Under the pieces are notes generated by a model that saw only the letters and a list, made by a program, of their open reading frames with translations, did not search any database and was not told the origin of the DNA. A DNA stretch of 64,000 nt, taken from contig CM038716.1 of the NCBI GenBank assembly GCA_021613375.1, forward strand, positions 8,472,991-8,536,990, in the 5' to 3' direction. The DNA is from Megaleporinus macrocephalus (taxonomy: Eukaryota > Chordata > Actinopteri > Characiformes > Anostomidae). Positions 34,554-44,601 of this stretch are shown piece by piece (the stretch's first letter is position 1; each line of letters starts with the position of its first letter). Position numbers and translations under genes: made by a program.

Positions 34554-34851
34554 TGACAGGCAATCTTAGGCTCGAGAACCAGACCCTGCGATGTTTTCTT
34601 TAGACCCCCTAGGCTTGAGAACCCCTCCACGCAGGAGATAACACCTTGCCCAGAGACAGCCCGGGGCAGAGAATGGAAGGACGGACCTATAAAGAGGCCA
34701 TACAGTTAAACCAGGCAGACCAGCTTCGGACCAGGTTCAGATCAGGGTGTGAAAGCTTAGAGCAAAGACTGTACCGCAATCTAAAAATAAACAAGCTTTA
34801 ACTCTGGACTGGTCTCTCTCTTCATTCTGACGGCAAAAAGACGAAGTTACA
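34554..34851 (+). repeat. Retroviral 3' LTR
   Basis: Starts tgacaggcaatct after a G-run purine tract (34541-34547) and ends near ttaca at 34851. It contains a TATA box (tataaa, 34688-34693) and a poly(A) signal (aataaa, 34786-34791) about 100 bases apart, as expected for a U3-R-U5 layout. About 300 bp. Edges are approximate. Confidence 0.65.
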
Positions 34852-35030
34852 ACAAGCTCCAGGTCCGCAGCATGAGGGACAACCACGCGTTTTCGGGAAT
34901 ACCGGAGAAGGCAGAAGACGACCCAGAGACAACAGTGAAGGAATGTATGCAAACCTACCTGAAGCTCTTAGAGGACACCATAAAGACCATCACCTTCGAT
35001 TGTGTTCATCTCATAGGAGTTAAGCGACCC
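34848..35030 (+). pseudogene. L1-type LINE ORF1 fragment
   Basis: RSMRDNHAFSGIPEKAEDD followed by TVKECMQTYLKL resembles the RNA-recognition-like core of L1/Tx1-group ORF1 proteins, which coat LINE RNA. It begins right at the LTR edge, within a few bases, and stops near 35030. Coiled coil and C-terminal part are not visible. Confidence 0.6.
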
Positions 35031-36120
35031 TAACAGCAACACAGCAAATGGAAAACTAAGTGTCCTCCACCTGTAGTCACCCTGCATGGACAGCCAGAAT
35101 TTTAAGTCAGACTTTATCCAGAATTGGCTGCAGTCAACATTCTGAGGGCAGTAGCCACTTATCTTCTGAGGAGGAATCTGAGCCTGGGTCACACACTAGT
35201 GATGAAGCACCTGTTACAAGGGCAAGTTCAAATGAGACCATTAACAATCATGTCTTCTGAGGTACCTAACAAAGGAGGTGAAGTTAAAGAAACAAGAGTA
35301 GAAACTACTCATGCTCCTTTAGACGCTGTTACATTGGACAACCCTTCCAAAGAGTTTAAACCTTCTAGAGGAATGGGGCTCGACTTCATTGAGCTCATGC
35401 AAAGGAGAAGAATGCTTTACTCATTGTATCTCAAAGATGCTGTTTCCATATCAAGCCAAGTACTTAGCATAACAGATAGCAGGCAGCTTGCTGAGAAGGT
35501 GTTGGGTGCTTTGGGTAACTAAGGCCAGGACATTGAAAGAGGTTGGAAAGCTTTCAATGACTGGATTAGCTGTAAGTGTCGCAAACTGGGCTACTGACTG
35601 GGCACAAATTACCAAGTGCAGGCAGAGAAAATGAGAGTCTGCTGCAGATTTCTGTGAACGGTTTGAGAGAACTTTTCTGCGTCACTCTGGTAACATTGAC
35701 ATGTTGAACAACTGCTGTACTCACTACGACCAGATCTTGGGTATAAAACTAAATGGGCAGAGCTTAAAAACGAGAGTGACCGCCAAGACCAGAGATCACT
35801 AATAGGCGGAGCGCCAACCCAGACGTTGTCCAATGTGGACCCAAAGCGATAAACTATTTAGAAAGAATTTAATTTTGACTATTTTTTTTTATTTCTTTAC
35901 GGTATACGGGAGTAGTATGTATCACACACTACCTCGCAAATTTTGATTTATGAACCTTGATTTATGGTATTTTTTGACTGACTGTCTGGTACGGTTGACA
36001 GGCGAGTATAAGTTGACAGGTCAGTTTACCTGGTTAGGTTTTGTTTTGATTGACAGACAGAACATGCTGTCCCAACCCACCACACCCCCCTCCCACTCTC
36101 ACACACACACACACACACAC
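35031..36120. other. Unrecognised stretch with a 132-residue frame
   Basis: The plus frame at 35124-35522 (132 residues, polar, helical in character) and the overlapping 35060-35260 frame with an acidic Ser-rich SSEEESEPGSHTSDE segment are not recognised; one of the two is a shadow. 35788-35846 is an inverted copy of 59457-59522. A (CA)n run lies at about 36099-36121, next to the Maverick end. Confidence 0.35.
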
Positions 36121-36125
36121 ACAAT

Positions 36126-36205
36126 CCCTACAAACATCCCCCCACACCAAATCCTTGACACCTAAGTGTGACAATCGGGGTTGGGCTTTGGTGGTTGGGC
36201 TGACA
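36126..36205 (+). repeat. Maverick left terminal inverted repeat
   Basis: Shares with the inverted right end the words acaaacatcccc, ccttgacac and gtgtgacaat in the same order. Only about 70-80 bp can be aligned by eye, and the outer edge is blurred by the (CA)n run before it. Confidence 0.55.
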
Positions 36206-36261
36206 CTGTCTGTATTTAAGCATTGTCTTCACACTGCTGTTTGTATCTCTATTGCTGTAAA

Positions 36262-36580
36262 ATGTCCACAGCAAGTGTAAACCGGGGTCTACCAAAGTTG
36301 TTGGTTCTTCTGGTTCTGATACCAATTTGTGTTCAGCGCCGACAGACAACATGGTTGCAGGTCTCGCAAGAAGTTGGCGGCTGTTAAGGTTAACCTCTTT
36401 GATTCTCTAGCTTATGACGATTGTGGGGTGGGACAAACAGAACCAGCGAATGTCAACACGACCCCCTCTGAAGATGTGGATGGGCAGGTGTGTGACTTGG
36501 GTTTGAAACTAATCAAGTCCGCAGTCGTTGTAATCCTCCAACACATTGTAAACAACAAACTGAAGGAGACTAGGGTGTGA
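36262..36580 (+). pseudogene. Maverick left-end open frame, unrecognised
   Basis: An ATG at 36262 starts a short hydrophobic frame, while the longer 36329-36580 frame (LAAVKVNLFDSLAYDD, then a helical end VVILQHIVNNKL) overlaps it. They may be two pieces of one gene after a frameshift. Similar coding-like sequence goes on to about 36835 in another frame (with VALDFHHEPFIVEKLQVIRE). No family recognised. Confidence 0.35.
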
Positions 36581-36804
36581 AGTAAACCACCCCAGCCAGC
36601 TACGGCATTCGTGTCTGTTTGAGCCGGATATGTTTTTCTTCTAAAGTGTTTTGGAATACAACTGCCTCTTCGAAAAATTAAAGAGTGTACTGAAACAGTT
36701 GCCTTGGATTTTCATCACGAGCCATTCATCGTGGAAAAGCTGCAGGTGATAAGGGAGTATCTGATCGACCAAACATCTGAGCCATTTGTTGCTGACGCCT
36801 TTGA

Positions 36805-37250
36805 TTGTTGGAAAACAGGATCAAAGACTATCAGTGCTGTTTAAAACCAGTGGAGAATCTTTGTGGAGTAATGAATCTGCCAGAGCATGTGTTGAAACAT
36901 CTTGTAAACTATGAATTAACAAATTTGTTGTATAAATATATCAATGATTGTGTAGATGATTTTAGACCCTTTTATAATGTGCATGATGTTGATACTAAAC
37001 GTTTGCGAAATTTCAAGAAACAAATGGAAAATTTCTAATCGGTATTGAGTGAATGGAACCACTTGACGCTGTTGGGTGTAGATTCTAATGAATCCACCTA
37101 TTTGACTGTCAGTAAGATTTTGTCTCTTATGCCTAAAAGTAAAAATCCTGTAAAAGTCAGTCATGTGCTTTGTTTGTGTGCGTACATATTAGATGTTTGT
37201 GTGGTTAAACTTTGGACAAAGAAGGCGATTAATGTTTGTAAAGTGATTTA
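36805..37250 (+). pseudogene. Maverick helical protein, one in-frame stop
   Basis: Two frames in the same phase (36805-37038 and 37045-37251) are parted by one TAA at 37036-37038. The product would be predominantly helical and hydrophobic in the second half (VSHVLCLCAYILDVCVVKL). In fish Mavericks and adintoviruses this position can hold accessory regulators; I cannot assign it. The single stop suggests recent loss relative to its neighbours, or a sequencing error. Confidence 0.45.
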
Positions 37251-37393
37251 AACATTTGTTGAATATTTGGTTGAGAGAAATGTAGATGTGTGTGTGAATT
37301 TTCTAGATTTCATTGATTTGCATTGTGAGTGAAAATAAAACAGTTAATCAACCAAATGTTTTGTCATTATTTTCAGTGTCAGCATCTATCAAC

Positions 37394-37930
37394 ATGGCAA
37401 ATCTTATGAAGTCTGTTTATTACACACCTAGTTCTGGTTCATTAGGTGGTAAAAACCGTTTGAAACAGGCTGTTTTAGAGAACACTGGAGTACGTTTGTC
37501 CGAAGTTTCAGATTGGTTAGCTAGTGAGGATGCATACGGGCTTCACAAACCCATACGGCATAATTACAAAAGAACCAGAGTTATAGTATACGGTATTGAT
37601 TCTCAATTCCAAGCCGATCTTGTTGATATGAGTGTGTATTCTAAGGAAAATGACGGTTATAAATACATGTTGACGTATTGATGTGTTAAGCAAGTATGCT
37701 TGGGTCACAAAAGCTGCTGACTGACAGGGGTAGAGTTTTTCAACAAACATTTAAAACCTAATGTCAAAAAACAAAATAATACATTTTGCTACAGGTAGTG
37801 AGTTAAAGGCTAGCGTTACAGAACGGTTTAATAGAACTCTAAAAACACTGCCTAATGCAAAATGGTGCATTAGCTTACAAAGTAAACATTCTCTCAGCAT
37901 CTTTACTGGTCAAAAAAGTGTCAGTATCAC
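37394..37930 (+). pseudogene. Maverick integrase (retroviral type), broken
   Basis: From ATG 37394 the frame reads VYYTPSSGSLGGKNRLKQAV, then LHKPIRHNYKRTRVIVYGID and QADLVDM with the first catalytic Asp at 37616-37618. The frame stops at 37679-37681. Shifted pieces follow: LTDRGR with a candidate second Asp (37723-37725) and VTERFNRTL with the catalytic Glu (37821-37823). The spacing between the first two Asp is too short, so bases are missing as well as shifted. The enzyme joins the linear element DNA to the host chromosome. It is the strongest single marker of a Maverick here. Confidence 0.85.
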
Positions 37931-38044
37931 CCGCTGAAAGGCTCGGACATGCTCAGGCGTTGCTGTCAACAACTGCCAAGTACCCGATTGAGTGTGTATG
38001 AAAAATTTTTTGATACCTGTTGGAACATGGGTTTCCAACCAGGA

Positions 38045-38453
38045 AAATTTGTTTTTGTGTATATAATAGCGATGGTTGACAACAATGCTTTCTCGGGAGC
38101 ATACAACAAAAATCCATTTGCATTCAAACATTATGATTGAGTTTATGATATCCTGCTAAACCACATCAACCCGAATTTCATTCCGGATCTGCTGTACGTG
38201 AATTTTATCAATTAGCTTTCGCATCTGGAAGACATCAAAGACAAAAAAAAAAAAAAAAAAAAAAAAAACAGGCATCGTCTATTGACAGACAGGATTTCAT
38301 GCAGGGGTATACTTTCTATGCCTTTAATCTCATGCCAGATGAAGAGTGTGGTCAACCCCTTCCACACACCATAAATTTGATTGTGTACGCAGTTTTTGAC
38401 TGTATCATTGAAGTGTCTAACCAAAGACAAGTTTTAGTGGATTTCTACTAATA
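38045..38453 (+). pseudogene. Maverick minor-capsid-like protein, broken
   Basis: Starts near the AMVDNNAFSGAYNKNPFAF segment (about 38068-38125), changes frame, resumes with SGSAVREFYQLAFASGRH and, after a run of 26 A (38243-38268), ends RQDFMQGYTFYAFNLMPDE ... LIVYAVFDCIIEVSNQRQVL. This pattern is typical of the penton-like capsid gene that lies between integrase and protease in many Mavericks. Much of the middle of the protein is missing (a few hundred residues are usual). The A run is an oddity inside coding sequence. Confidence 0.65.
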
Positions 38454-38915
38454 TGAATACTTCAGAGCTGAATGCAGTCATGGACAAAGTATCTGGTAAC
38501 ACACAGTTTCAAGGTGTGTTGGCTTGTGACCTATTACCAACAAATGTTAAGGAAAATACTGACAATGGTTATTATTAATACACACATCTGACCTCCCTGG
38601 AGAACATTGGCTACATAAATGAAGATAGTGTTGGACGATTTTGACAATCTTGGAAAATGGACCAGATGATGACTTGTTTCCAAAAACGATTAGCAACTTT
38701 CTAAAAAACATCTTGCTCATCGCATCGATACTCGACCTTACAAGTACAAGATTTTACAATCAACCACTTGTGGTCAACACTATTTGTTCTACACCATGTG
38801 CTTAAAGGTTCAAGTTATGAAAATGTCTAAATATAGTTTTGATTTAATAAATGACTATGGTTTCAACCTTTGTGAAATAATTGTATCCGTGTATTTGCAG
38901 GAACAGTTTGTTTAA
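38453..38915 (+). pseudogene. Adenain-like cysteine protease, broken
   Basis: ATG at 38453 or just after opens MNTSELNAVMDKVSG and FQGVLACDLLPTN. The catalytic triad positions survive in different frames: His in PGEHW (38605-38607), Asp in FDNLGK (38643-38645) and Cys in TTCGQHYLFYTMCL (38769-38771), the order of adenovirus-type proteases, which mature capsid proteins. Stops and shifts break the frame at least three times. Position after the minor-capsid gene fits. Confidence 0.8.
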
Positions 38916-38956
38916 ATGTGTGCAACATGTTCAAACTGGACAGATGTTTGTGTTGG

Positions 38957-39003
38957 TTAATAAATAAAATCAAAACAAAATTTCATCTTAGTGCCATTTA
39001 TTT
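38957..39003. terminator. Convergent poly(A) signals
   Basis: Plus-strand aataaa occurs at 38959-38964 (overlapped by a second at 38963-38968), just after the protease. Minus-strand aataaa is at 38997-39002, just after the end of the minus-strand genes. Two opposed transcription units ending within 45 bp of each other fit a Maverick's late and early halves. Confidence 0.6.
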
Positions 39004-39102
39004 ACATCCATGTAACACATCAGCAAAACATCAAACTGACAGTTTTTCAAACATTATTAGACACATATTTACATAGTCATGATAAAAGAACTGTGTGTGT
39101 AT

Positions 39103-39134
<32 letters not shown>

Positions 39135-39304
39135 AATAAAAACACACATGTGTAAACACAACAAAAACTAACATTAGAAGTCTAGCCATTTGCTTCCGTC
39201 TAACAGAAGAGATAAACCCAGGCTTTTCAACACTCTTAACTGGTGTTTGTAAAATGTCTTTCGTCGGCGTAACATAATGAACCGACTTGCTGGTTTTTAA
39301 CGAA

Positions 39305-39870
39305 TTAATTTTCTCTAACATGCTTGTTTGGTATGGTTGATGCAGGTATATTTAGAACAGCAAAAGCATCTAGAAACTCATTCCACCCCTGAGGTCTGTG
39401 ATCATCGCTAACCTTCTGTGGAGCAGTGACACCCTTTACCAAGTCCAGGATATGTGATCCGTGGATACATCTGCCATTTAAGACAAATTCATTCCAAGAA
39501 GACACATCATTTGATTTATTAATTTTATCTAAAATGTAGAAAACATTCCTCAGAACATCACTGATTAAATCATTATTTTCATCAGTCCCAACATTTGTAT
39601 CCTTAACATTATCTGTTACTGGTAAGGGTAATGTCAAAGTGTTGGTCTCCATATCACCCTGTTTAGCAATGTTTAAATATAAAGTTTGGCTTTCTCATGG
39701 TTGTCAAGATCATTCCAACTCAATTTTTTGAATGGATGCATCCAGGTCGTTTTCTACAACTTGTCTGATAGATGTTCGTGAATTATCACTAACTTATCCA
39801 ACTGGTGTTGTGGGACCAAAAACATTTTTCAGCATACTCCATGCCTTTCTATTTATTTAGCTGTTATCAA
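39305..39870 (-). pseudogene. Maverick hypothetical protein (minus)
   Basis: The intact part, 39305-39652, is 115 residues: acidic at first (GTDENNDLISDVL), then NGRCIHGSHILDLVKGV and GWNEFLDAFAVLNIPASTI. Upstream on the same strand, in other frames, there is KMFLVPQHQLDKL (near 39810-39850) and a basic-hydrophobic piece (KKKVINQKGSFLPLLSIAL, near 39870-39935). I believe such pieces recur in fish Mavericks, without known function; this is memory of a pattern, not a search. Confidence 0.45.
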
Positions 39871-39959
39871 ACTCATTATAAACGGTAATGCGATGCTTAA
39901 CAATGGTAGAAGAAAACTGCCCTTCTGGTTAATAACTTTCTTCTTTCGTGAAACTCTGA

Positions 39960-41090
39960 CTTGATCTGCAAAATATTTTATTTCAGACTTCAACATTCGA
40001 TATTGCCTTGGTGTCTTTAGGGAGAAAATGTGTCTTGTACACAGCCATGCAGCATGATGCCAGTGTTGTATAATTGAATGGGTCTAGCTTTGTACACTGA
40101 ATGAACTCATCACGATACTTAATGCAAGCCTCTTGTAGTAAAACATACAATTCCTTTCTGAAGTCAAACACACCAACCGAGACTGTGTTGTACCATTCAT
40201 TGAACTGGTTTTTGTCTTTCATTGCATCATAGCCATAATAATGTTTCTGGGTATGGACCTACATAGTTTTCATTTTGTTTCAGATTAAATTTGTGGGGGA
40301 AATGACCTTTCTCTGAACACAATGTAGCGTTGTCTGAAGGTTTCATCAAACATTGCGATCAGTCTACACCCCCATCATTGTGATTCTGACTGCAATACCC
40401 ACTTTGGAGAAATATTCCAACAAGAAAGTCAAAACCAGCCACATTGTGTGCTAACCATGTGCACCCCTAATATTTTGGTCGCCTAAACTCTTTGACGAGA
40501 TGTTCTATGCAGCGAGAACCTTCTGCTGTGAACTCAGTACCATCAAAATGTGATTGCGCAGACAAAGTTGGCCTCATGCTTACCATTTACAATTCGTCTC
40601 AAAATCGGAAAAAAATAATAAAATAAGCCTCGCTTGGTTCTTTTAACCTTATTGGTTGTGTGTAGCATTCATGTATGGTATCTGATATTAGTTCACCACA
40701 CTGCATGCAGCGCCCTGATAGACACTTGTGGGGTTTGGGTTTGGTTAAACTAACATAACAACGCCCACATTTTTTATAATACTTGGTTAGGTCACATGAG
40801 GACCCCATCACCCCTGTGGTAGGCTGTCGTTTCTGTTTCTTATGCTGCTCATAACAGTAGTCAGATTTGCAGTAGCGTGAACAGTCGTCACTATTTACCA
40901 CATCCTGACACACATCACAACAGTGTTTAGAGCTGTGATCTCTGGCGCTAGTGTAACCCTTGTAACAAAACTCACAAACATAGGGCACACCCATGAATGC
41001 TTTCAAATTTCCACCAAGTAATAATGACCATCATGGACTGTACTGCAGAGCTGGTTTCTTTAACATGATGAAATAAGGATGTGTGTGTAT
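39960..41090 (-). pseudogene. Protein-primed DNA polymerase B (Maverick), broken
   Basis: The N-terminal part (40599-41006) has paired Cys as in the zinc-binding region of these enzymes: CEFC, CCDVC, CGRC and CMQC. Further on, in another frame, WLAHNVAGFDFLV (about 40425-40470) resembles an exonuclease motif of family B polymerases, and the frame at 39983-40222 contains DFRKELYVL, KYRDEF and DPFNYTTLASCCM, an inter-domain segment of the protein-primed type. The polymerase palm with its catalytic Asp pair was not seen, so the 3' half is deleted. It would copy the linear element using a terminal protein. Confidence 0.75.
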
Positions 41091-41239
41091 AAACTACCTT
41101 TTGGACGGACCCGCAACAGGCGATTTTGGCAAAAGTTATTTTTAACTGTAAAACACGGTTGAGTTTAAACATCACATCTGTTAAAGATCTAAAATGTTTC
41201 TCATGTTCTTCACGCATCGCCTGGATCATACGCTCATAC

Positions 41240-42060
41240 CTAGATATTTTTGCAGTCGATTTTGTTTACATACTTTCTGGAAATGTCCACTTACTTCCTG
41301 AATGTTATGTTTCACGTCTTGGATCAATGGCTGCTCGTCTACACAGTTCAATTCTATTTTGTGTTCTCTTCAGACTGCTGTTTCAACACTGTTCTTAGCT
41401 CGTCCATGTCATTAGAAAGACAACTACGGCTTACCAGACGTTCATGTTCCAGTCTTAAATTCTCCCCATCACTGTCTCTTAGTTCTCCCAGTATCACGTC
41501 TAGGTCGATATTAAGCAGTCCCGTGTCCAACGTTTCATCCACCCTTTCCGTAAAGCTGTTCTCCTTCCATATGTTCAGCAACGTCAGTCCAGACATCACT
41601 AACCACCGGCGCTGTCACAGATTGCTTCACGCCATCAAACACAGCACATTCACTGGTATGCGAATCTATGAACTGTTTAAGAAAAACAAAAATTAAATAC
41701 AAGAACCGTTTTGTTAATACAACATTGTGAATAGATAACGCTCGTCTTCTTACCTCCAGATTTCCGGCTATCGTCATACTTAAGACGTTTTCCATGGGAA
41801 ACAGACTTGTCATTAGCACTGGAGCATTTTCTGGAACGCTTTCCACGCGAAACTGGTTTCTCACCGGTGCTCGGTCTACTTTGACCCAACTGCGATCCAC
41901 AGGGGCTACTCGTCAGATGAGGCCCGAAATGCGTTGGTCCGAACACGCTATCGTCTACAACGCCAGGCGTTTCACACCACACACTGGCACACTGGTGTTA
42001 AGAGCCCGGTGGTTTCGACCAGATGTGTCAAACCTGCTAATGAAGTTACACAATTAGAAT
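41240..42060 (-). pseudogene. Maverick early-type gene, basic N-terminal part and acidic end
   Basis: The 41677-41982 frame carries two basic clusters, VSRGKRSRKC and SHGKRLKYDD, that could be nuclear localisation signals. A good donor (gtaag at 41753) and a pyrimidine-rich acceptor (cag ending at 41673) delimit a possible 81-nt intron. After it, 41535-41672 and then the 41354-41599 frame give a polar and acidic segment (NIDLDVILGELRD), with a frameshift. No family recognised. It could be an accessory regulator. Confidence 0.4.
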
Positions 42061-42227
42061 TATACAACAGCGACTAGAAAGAAACTAAACTGTAGGACTC
42101 AAGAGGATTCTCACACACTGTTGTGTCGGCAGTTTTTGTAACTACAGAAAATGTAGGATTTATTTTTGATAAACTATTACAATTAACAAAGGAATAATAA
42201 ATTATAAAAAAAAAGAGACAAACTTAC

Positions 42228-42392
42228 AAAGTTGGGACAAACCCTGGATACTTCTGATAGTCTGGAGGGTTTCAATTTCCGATGCATCTAAAATCAAAAT
42301 CCTGTTAAAACAATGTTGAAAACAGTTGGGTTTTCTCACTACAGAAAATATTTAAAGATGCGTCTAAGTCACCTACCAAGAACTTCAGCCAT
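42228..42392 (-). pseudogene. Two short 5' exons of the minus-strand unit
   Basis: ATG at 42392-42390 in a good context (gctATGGCTG) begins 16 coding bases ending at a gtaggt donor; a cag-less ttttag acceptor ends at 42288 and the next exon, 42287-42228, ends at gtaagt. The phases agree across the junction. Together they would give about 25 residues. The connection to 41240-42060 is not clear because stops follow. Confidence 0.4.
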
Positions 42393-42499
42393 AGCGATAC
42401 TTGTTGCTTCCACAGGTCAAAAGCGCGGAAGTGTGCACCCCAACGAGCGGGCTATAACGCTAACCACACAGGACACACCCCTATACTAGTACACTGTTG

Positions 42500-42606
42500 A
42501 ACTCCATTGCGGCCGATTGGCCCTTGAACCTCCAATTGTCACACAAGTGTCAAGGAGTCGGTTAAGGTGGGGGTAGATGGGGATGTTTGTGGGTCGTAAA
42601 TCTAAC
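42500..42606 (-). repeat. Maverick right terminal inverted repeat
   Basis: Inverted it begins agttagatttacgacccaca, then acatcccc, ccttgacac and gtgtgacaat, matching the left end. An AG start fits Maverick ends. Outer edge placed at about 42606; I see no certain target duplication. Confidence 0.55.
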
Positions 42607-44600
42607 TGACCCACCATGTTGGAAAAAATTCCTGTGTTCTGTATTGATGCACCAGGAACAAGTTGGGTTACTGGACATCCCTGAAAAGCTCTGCAGCTCA
42701 GAAAGTTTGAGGCATAAAAATAAATGAGGGGTCATGAGATGTCGCGACTACAAGGATACAGTCATCGAGAATAAGATTCTGGTGTATATACATACAGACC
42801 TCTCCAGACTTCAAGCTCTCAACAGATCATGTGGCTTTACTGTCATGTTGTTCTGGGTTGTAGGTTTCATTCAGGCCATCACCTGACAAACATGCCTGTG
42901 GAACACAAAGGAGCCAAATGTTCAGCCCCCTGTGCAGGTCTGTTTTTAATGGGTGTCCTGTTGCTGCCACAACGTTTCCCCACAATCCAGACATGCCAGA
43001 GAACCTCTCACTGCAGATGTTCATTGGAGATGCTTAAAAACAAAAGGTGGCTCCTATTTCCAAATGTGGAGTGAGGGGCTTGGAGCAACCTTTAAATAGA
43101 GGAAATATAGACCATGTTGAAACTTGAAGTTAACAAAAAAAAAAAAAAAAAAAAAAAACACTTCAACCATGGGCACCATTTAGTTTCTAATCAGATTGTT
43201 TAGTTTCCTTTTGCTGACCTTACCCCAAACAATAAGAGATTTTTCTGTCAGAATAAAATCATTAGAGTCTTGCTATAATTGAGTCAAGACTAGAGGTTTA
43301 AGTTTCAATAAAATCAACCGTGTTTAATATTAATCATAAGTGTGAAGTCTTGGGTCACACAAATAATCACGTGGACATTGTTGACAACCAATAGGTATGC
43401 CACGCTAAAACACTGCCAAACGGGGCTACAGTGTTAACAATTAGCCTACCAGCTAACCGTACATGTTGGCTGAATATTGCTAGCTTCAATCATATAAATA
43501 GGAAATAATCTTAAAAGGAATCTAGTAGCAGTCTTGTTGTAAACAGTGACTCTCAAAGACCCCCAGTCTTTGCTAAAATCATAGCCTGTGACTAGTCTGG
43601 GACTAAAAGTCTGACTAGATGCGAGAGGGAGTCAGACTTTAGTCTTTTAAAAGTCTTCCAGTGTACAATCAGCATTAGATGATGTACCACGATTAGGAGG
43701 TGCACCTAACGAGTGAGATGGAAAGATTTAAATGGGTTTCTCCTGCAAGTACATCTTTTTATGGCCTTTTTCTCAGAGACACCAGGCAGGACAAGAATCT
43801 GCCCCACTATTTATCTAAATCTCAGTGCCCTGCCCTAACCAGGACCCCACCCCAACCAATTTCTCTTATTTTTCTCGTTCCACCTAAAATGGTGGAAGAA
43901 CTGCCTACCATTTAAGGTGAAACGAGAAAAATAAGGCGGCAAATTCAGGTCAGGATGCTGCTCTGGGGGGTAGGCCAGGGCGCTGAGATTTAGAAAAGAA
44001 AAGTAATTTTTAATGTAGTAAAGCAAGCTAATCTTCAAACAAGCTTCAGCTTTGGCAAGAAACCTTCAGAAACCTGACCATCTGTACGGCCAGTCGGTTT
44101 CAGTCACCAGCTGCCCACTGAAAAGAGAACTGGTGGGTGGAAAATCCACTAGTAACTCTGTTTACGTGTCACATGGGTTATTATACACCATCACAAAATC
44201 TTTAACTGGTTGTGATTTTGGTTAACAGACGAACATCCCATCTGTTAATCAACATTTTATATTTGTAAAGACTGTCAATTTTTAAATAGAACTACAACCC
44301 CAATTCTAAAAAAGATTCACACAAAAATGTAAATAAAACAGAATGCAATGATTTGCAAATATCAGTATTAACACTACTAGCGTTTGCAGTATTAGTAATG
44401 CTAATACTCGTATCAATATAATCATTGGCCTGATTAGAATTACTAACACTAGCATTAGTAGCATTAACAAATCTGCTGTTGGTTATACACAGTGTGTCAG
44501 TGCTACTTACATGGCCTTTGTTTAGAAGTCAGTGGAGAGGACAGACAATCCAATCCCAGAACCAAGACCAGTTGTCCACGTAGCCTAGGCCATTAAACAG
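42607..44600. other. Non-coding stretch; A run and a repeat fragment
   Basis: No gene recognised. A run of 24 A lies at 43135-43158. Opposed frames at 42827-43074 and 43700-44038 are shadows of each other. 43855-43985 contains a near-palindromic segment around cctaaaatggtggaagaact. 44287-44365 (ctacaaccccaattc ... aatgatttgcaaat) resembles one end of a very common fish repeat. Confidence 0.45.
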
Positions 44601-44601
44601 T

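Larger units (their letters stand above)
31185..34851 (+). mobile_element. Decayed endogenous retrovirus, plus strand, with 3' LTR
   Basis: Gag end, pol connection/RNase H, integrase C-terminal part, env with membrane anchor and an LTR follow in retroviral order in 3.7 kb. Protease, the reverse transcriptase catalytic region and the integrase core are missing through deletion. I did not find a 5' LTR. The pol and env style is gammaretrovirus-like by motif. All genes carry stops and frameshifts, so the provirus is inactive. Confidence 0.75.
36126..42606. mobile_element. Maverick/Polinton (adintovirus-like) remnant
   Basis: About 6.5 kb between related inverted ends, against the 15-20 kb usual for the class. 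It keeps the diagnostic set: retroviral-type integrase, minor-capsid-like protein and adenain-like protease on the plus strand, and protein-primed DNA polymerase B on the minus strand, with convergent poly(A) signals in the middle. I could not find the major capsid or packaging ATPase, so a large internal deletion is likely. Every recognised gene is interrupted. Mavericks are virus-like DNA transposons; this is an old, inactive copy. Confidence 0.85.

Noticed and set aside
43135..43158. Poly(A) run as the tail of a processed retrocopy
   Set aside because: No coding sequence, no poly(A) signal at a fitting distance and no target duplication seen.
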